Shown here in pieces: positions 36,054 to 38,935 of a DNA stretch of 38,935 nt. Each line of letters begins with the position of its first letter. Positions within the stretch are counted from its first letter, which is position 1. Both the position numbers and the translations under genes were made by a program. Origin of the DNA: Arcobacteraceae bacterium. Lineage in GTDB: Bacteria > Campylobacterota > Campylobacteria > Campylobacterales > Arcobacteraceae. The notes beneath the pieces are model-generated. The model was given only the letters and a program-made list of their open reading frames with translations. It searched no databases and was not told the DNA's origin. The stretch covers positions 1-38,935 of the forward strand of contig JAONGR010000013.1 in the NCBI GenBank assembly GCA_028375605.1. The letters run 5' to 3'.

Positions 36054-36758
36054 ATGGATTTTTCATTTATTGTGAAAAAAATAGTTAGCATTACTATTAT
36101 GCCACTTAGTATCTCACTTTTTATACTTTTTATAGGATTACTATTTTTAAACACCAATCAAATCAAAAAAGCTAAGTTTTTTTTAACCACAGGATTTATA
36201 TCGCTTATTCTTATTGCTTATCAACCCTTTTCAAATTTTTTATTACAACCTTTAGAAACTAAGTATTCTAAACTCACTTCACTTCCAAATAATATTACGC
36301 ATATTTTGTTATTAGGAGGGGATCTAAATAATAGAGGATGGGAAGCCTTACGTTTGTATCATAATATCAAGAATGCTAAAATCATTACTTCAGGATTTGA
36401 GGGAAAATATCAAATTGCAGAAGCAATAAGAACTGCAAATATATTACAAGAGCTTGGTATTCCCAGAAAAGATATAATAATACATGCAAAACCAAAAGAC
36501 ACAAAAGAAGAAGCAATTAAGACAAAAGAACTACTAGGTGAGAAGCCTTTTATTTTAGTTACATCAGCATATCATATGACACGTGCAATAGCAATTTTCG
36601 AAAAAGAAGGACTTAACCCTATCGCTGCTCCAACTGATATCAAAGCGAAGCAAAATCGATATTTTTCTATACCTGCTGGTCATAATATCAAAAAAACAGA
36701 AGTTGCACTTCATGAGTACTTCGGAATACTTTGGGCAAAAATTAGAGGACAAATATGA
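36054..36758 (+). CDS. YdcF/ElyC family protein (DUF218)
   Basis: The 234-residue protein has two N-terminal transmembrane helices (about 10-30 and 38-58) and a DUF218 domain: THILLLGGDLNNRGWEALRLYHNIKNAKIITSG, DTKEEAI and FILVTSAYHMTRAIAIFEKEG. ElyC of E. coli has this layout and affects peptidoglycan precursor and lipid-carrier metabolism. The catalytic role is unsettled. AAGGA precedes the ATG. Its stop overlaps the methyltransferase start by four bases (ATGA). Confidence 0.85.
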   Translation: MDFSFIVKKIVSITIMPLSISLFILFIGLLFLNTNQIKKAKFFLTTGFISLILIAYQPFSNFLLQPLETKYSKLTSLPNNITHILLLGGDLNNRGWEALRLYHNIKNAKIITSGFEGKYQIAEAIRTANILQELGIPRKDIIIHAKPKDTKEEAIKTKELLGEKPFILVTSAYHMTRAIAIFEKEGLNPIAAPTDIKAKQNRYFSIPAGHNIKKTEVALHEYFGILWAKIRGQI

Positions 36759-37450
36759 CTCCAGTTCAAGAGCAATTTTCTAAGCATGCAAAAGAATATA
36801 ATTCACATAATATCATTCAACAAATTGTTTCTAAAGCGTTAGTTAGAGACTTAAATTTTGAACCAAAACGCATTTTGGAATTAGGATGTGGTTCTGGGCA
36901 AATATTTAAAAATATTAATTTTGATTTTGACTATTATAAAGCTATAGACTTTTCATCTGAAATGTGTGATATTCATCCAAAAAATAAGAACTTAGATGTA
37001 ATTTGTTTAGATTTTGATTCACAACAATTTTATGATGAATTAGAAAATGAAAAATATGATTTGATTTTATCTTCATCTGCACTACAGTGGTCAAAAGATT
37101 TATCAAAAATCATCAAAAGCCTTTCAAATATCTCAAGTAATATCAATATGGTACTATTTACCTCAAATACTTTTAAAACTATTTTTGATTTAACAGATAC
37201 TATTTCTCCTATTTTAGATTTGAAAGAGATTAAAAAAAGTTTCGATAATTTTTATCGGTGTGAATATGAAGTTTTAAATTATAAAATCGAATTTGATAAT
37301 AAAAAAGATTTATTTAATTATATTAAAAACTCAGGTGTAAGTGGAGATAAAAAAACACTTTCATTTGACCAAGCAAAACATCTTTATAAAAACTATAACC
37401 TAGGTTATTTAGAATTTGAAGTTGTATTTATAAAAGGAACAAATTGTTAG
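36755..37450 (+). CDS. bioC: SAM methyltransferase, BioC-like
   Basis: A 231-residue class I methyltransferase: SAM loop ILELGCGSGQ (about 40-49), acidic residue in YKAIDFSSEM, then YDLILSSSALQWSKDL, which is characteristic of BioC. The N-terminal FSKHAKEYNSHNIIQ also fits. BioC methylates malonyl-ACP to start pimelate synthesis for biotin, which agrees with bioA elsewhere in this window. It is not clustered with other bio genes, so the symbol is likely but not certain. Overlaps both neighbours, implying one operon. Confidence 0.75.
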   Translation: MTPVQEQFSKHAKEYNSHNIIQQIVSKALVRDLNFEPKRILELGCGSGQIFKNINFDFDYYKAIDFSSEMCDIHPKNKNLDVICLDFDSQQFYDELENEKYDLILSSSALQWSKDLSKIIKSLSNISSNINMVLFTSNTFKTIFDLTDTISPILDLKEIKKSFDNFYRCEYEVLNYKIEFDNKKDLFNYIKNSGVSGDKKTLSFDQAKHLYKNYNLGYLEFEVVFIKGTNC

Positions 37451-38508
37451 TACATATATGTTGTAGTGTAGATAGTCACTACTTTTTACAAAGAATGCAA
37501 GAAGATTACCCAGATGAAACATTAATAGGGTTTTTTTACGATCCAAATATCCATCCATACAGTGAATACAAGCTAAGACTTTTAGATGTAGAATATAGCT
37601 GTAAAAAACTTGGAATTGAACTCATAGAAGGTCCATACGCACTAGAAGAGTGGCTTAAACTTGTCAAAGGTTTAGAACACGAGCCTGAAAAAGGTGACAG
37701 ATGTACAGTTTGTTTTGATAATAGACTTGAAACTAGTGTTAAAAAAGCAATTGAACTAGGACATGATAAATTTACAACAACACTTTTAATTAGTCCTAAA
37801 AAATCGCAAGATAAATTGGAAATAATAGGAAAAAACCTTTCTACTTTATATAACTGTGAATTTATTTTCAAAGATTATAGAAGCGGAAATGGTGTGGAGA
37901 TGCAAGGTAAAGAAGTAAAAGCTCATAATCTTTATAGACAAAACTATTGTGGATGTATGTTTGGACTCAATGCCCAAAGAGATCAACAAAATAAACTAAC
38001 AGATGAACTCATATATCCTATAGGGCAACAAATTCAACCAGAATCGATAGAAGAAAGATTAGTACTATATAAGAAACGAAATGAATTAGAAGATTGTAAT
38101 ATTATCAAACAACGGTTTTTAAACTATAGACTTTTATCTGCAAAAGTTATTATAGAAAAAGCTGTAGTACCTTCATACTTTTTATTTTATTCTACACTTA
38201 AAGGGAAAAAATCCATTGGTAGAGTTGAAAAAGTTGTTGATAATATAGGTTATTTTAATCGAGATGAACTCAAAATTGTTAGCCTAAACACTTTTAATAA
38301 ATTAGCAAATACAACTTACAAAACTGTAACAGAGCTTATTTATAATCCATTAGAATTTGAAAAAGAGATTGAAGTAAGAAATAAAATCACATATAACAGT
38401 ACATTTGATTTTTCTACAATTATTGTATTAGAAAGTATTCCCGAAGTTAAAGTATCTGTATTTTCTGATTTTAAAACATATGATGATGTAAGAGAAGTAA
38501 TGATTTAG
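37444..38508 (+). CDS. queH: Epoxyqueuosine reductase QueH
   Basis: The 354-residue product begins MLVHICCSVD with the paired Cys of QueH (DUF208), followed by GFFYDPNIHPYSEYKLR, GDRCTVCFDNRLE and NYCGCMFGL, whose cysteines hold the Fe-S cluster and metal. QueH reduces epoxyqueuosine to queuosine at the tRNA wobble position, replacing QueG. The start is TTG at 37444 with AAAGGA upstream, overlapping the previous gene by seven bases. The C-terminal ~150 residues extend beyond the minimal QueH domain; such extensions occur in Campylobacterota as far as I recall. Confidence 0.9.
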   Translation: MLVHICCSVDSHYFLQRMQEDYPDETLIGFFYDPNIHPYSEYKLRLLDVEYSCKKLGIELIEGPYALEEWLKLVKGLEHEPEKGDRCTVCFDNRLETSVKKAIELGHDKFTTTLLISPKKSQDKLEIIGKNLSTLYNCEFIFKDYRSGNGVEMQGKEVKAHNLYRQNYCGCMFGLNAQRDQQNKLTDELIYPIGQQIQPESIEERLVLYKKRNELEDCNIIKQRFLNYRLLSAKVIIEKAVVPSYFLFYSTLKGKKSIGRVEKVVDNIGYFNRDELKIVSLNTFNKLANTTYKTVTELIYNPLEFEKEIEVRNKITYNSTFDFSTIIVLESIPEVKVSVFSDFKTYDDVREVMI

Positions 38509-38521
38509 ATTTTAATGATTT

Positions 38522-38935
38522 TTATAAATCGTTAAAATCTATTGTAACCTCATCTATACTACTTTTCGGTAGTAACTTGTTTGCATACTCTAAATATAAT
38601 CCTGAGTTGTAAAAAAACTTAACTAAATCACGATCTAATTCATCATCTTTTGCCATAAAATATAGAATCTTCATTGCTGCAGAAAGCTTATTAGCTTTTT
38701 TATAAGGTCTATCACTAGCAGTTAAGGCTTCAAAGATATCTGCAATTGCTAAAATTCTAGCTTCAAATGATATCTCATCTCCTTTTAATCCTCGAGGATA
38801 TCCTTTACCATTTATTTTTTCATGATGATTTCCAGAAATTTCAGGAACTGATGAATATTTTTTAGGAAATGGTAATTGATTCAATATTTTTAATGTTATT
38901 TTTGCATGATCATTAATAATATCTCTCTCTTCTTT
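38522..38935 (-). CDS. HD-GYP domain protein, C-terminal part (cut by the window edge)
   Basis: The frame is open from the window edge ([26 protein letters not shown]...) and contains [21 protein letters not shown] and [23 protein letters not shown]. These are the GYP and C-terminal metal motifs of HD-GYP cyclic-di-GMP phosphodiesterases. The N-terminal part, including the HD pair and any sensor domain, lies outside. Converges with queH. Confidence 0.88.
   Translation of the reverse strand, partial: KEERDIINDHAKITLKILNQLPFPKKYSSVPEISGNHHEKINGKGYPRGLKGDEISFEARILAIADIFEALTASDRPYKKANKLSAAMKILYFMAKDDELDRDLVKFFYNSGLYLEYANKLLPKSSIDEVTIDFNDL

Overview
The window looks like AT-rich chromosome of a marine Arcobacter-type Campylobacterota (epsilonproteobacterium). 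The basis is the low G+C, the tmRNA tag ANNTNYSPAVAKAA (close to the Campylobacter tag as I recall it), the tig-clpP-def-greA-argC and recN-nadK gene runs, the BioC- and QueH-type genes, and the TRAP/TAXI periplasmic proteins. The species cannot be fixed from sequence alone.

Layout. 1-3750: resident genes on + (coiled-coil protein, TRAP-type periplasmic binding protein, SulP anion transporter). 3743-16054: an accessory zone packed against the 3' end of the tmRNA gene ssrA (minus strand, 16032-16427). A 25-bp piece of the ssrA 3' end at 16030-16054 recurs perfectly at 9721-9745, with a one-base deletion at 6233-6256, and in degraded form at 3754-3773. This reads as tandem or successive integrations at ssrA. 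Element I (9746-16029) has an intact tyrosine integrase, an AlbA_2/GHKL-ATPase regulator-like protein, a DUF6765 protein, a transposase remnant and a broken CdiA-type pretoxin gene. Element II (6257-9720) has a truncated P4-type integrase, short arm-like repeats, a J-domain protein, two small lipoproteins, and a stretch of roughly 0.8 kb of structured noncoding DNA ending in a tiny membrane peptide. A possible third, eroded segment (3774-6232) carries a LysE-type fragment, a DUF1826 gene of foreign composition and an MDR oxidoreductase. 16476-38935: resident core again: bioA, a TAXI protein fused to a degenerate LapG-like domain, lepA, a dCache amino-acid-type chemoreceptor, an OmpA-family protein, prs, tig-clpP-def-greA-argC, recN-nadK, a LapB-like TPR protein, a cation antiporter, ybeY, a YraN-family gene, an ElyC/YdcF-like protein, a BioC-like methyltransferase, queH, and the end of an HD-GYP protein at the window edge.

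How the genes work together. The core genes cover protein folding, turnover and maturation (Tig, ClpP, Def, LepA, GreA, YbeY, tmRNA), DNA repair (RecN), biotin synthesis (BioA, BioC), arginine, NADP and PRPP synthesis, and tRNA queuosine. The most unusual items are the ssrA-targeted tandem elements, the structured RNA plus coupled 7-aa/30-aa peptides at 7500-7978, a promoter block shared by two element I genes, the TAXI/pseudo-LapG fusion, and a likely AUU start in the 33900-34214 gene.
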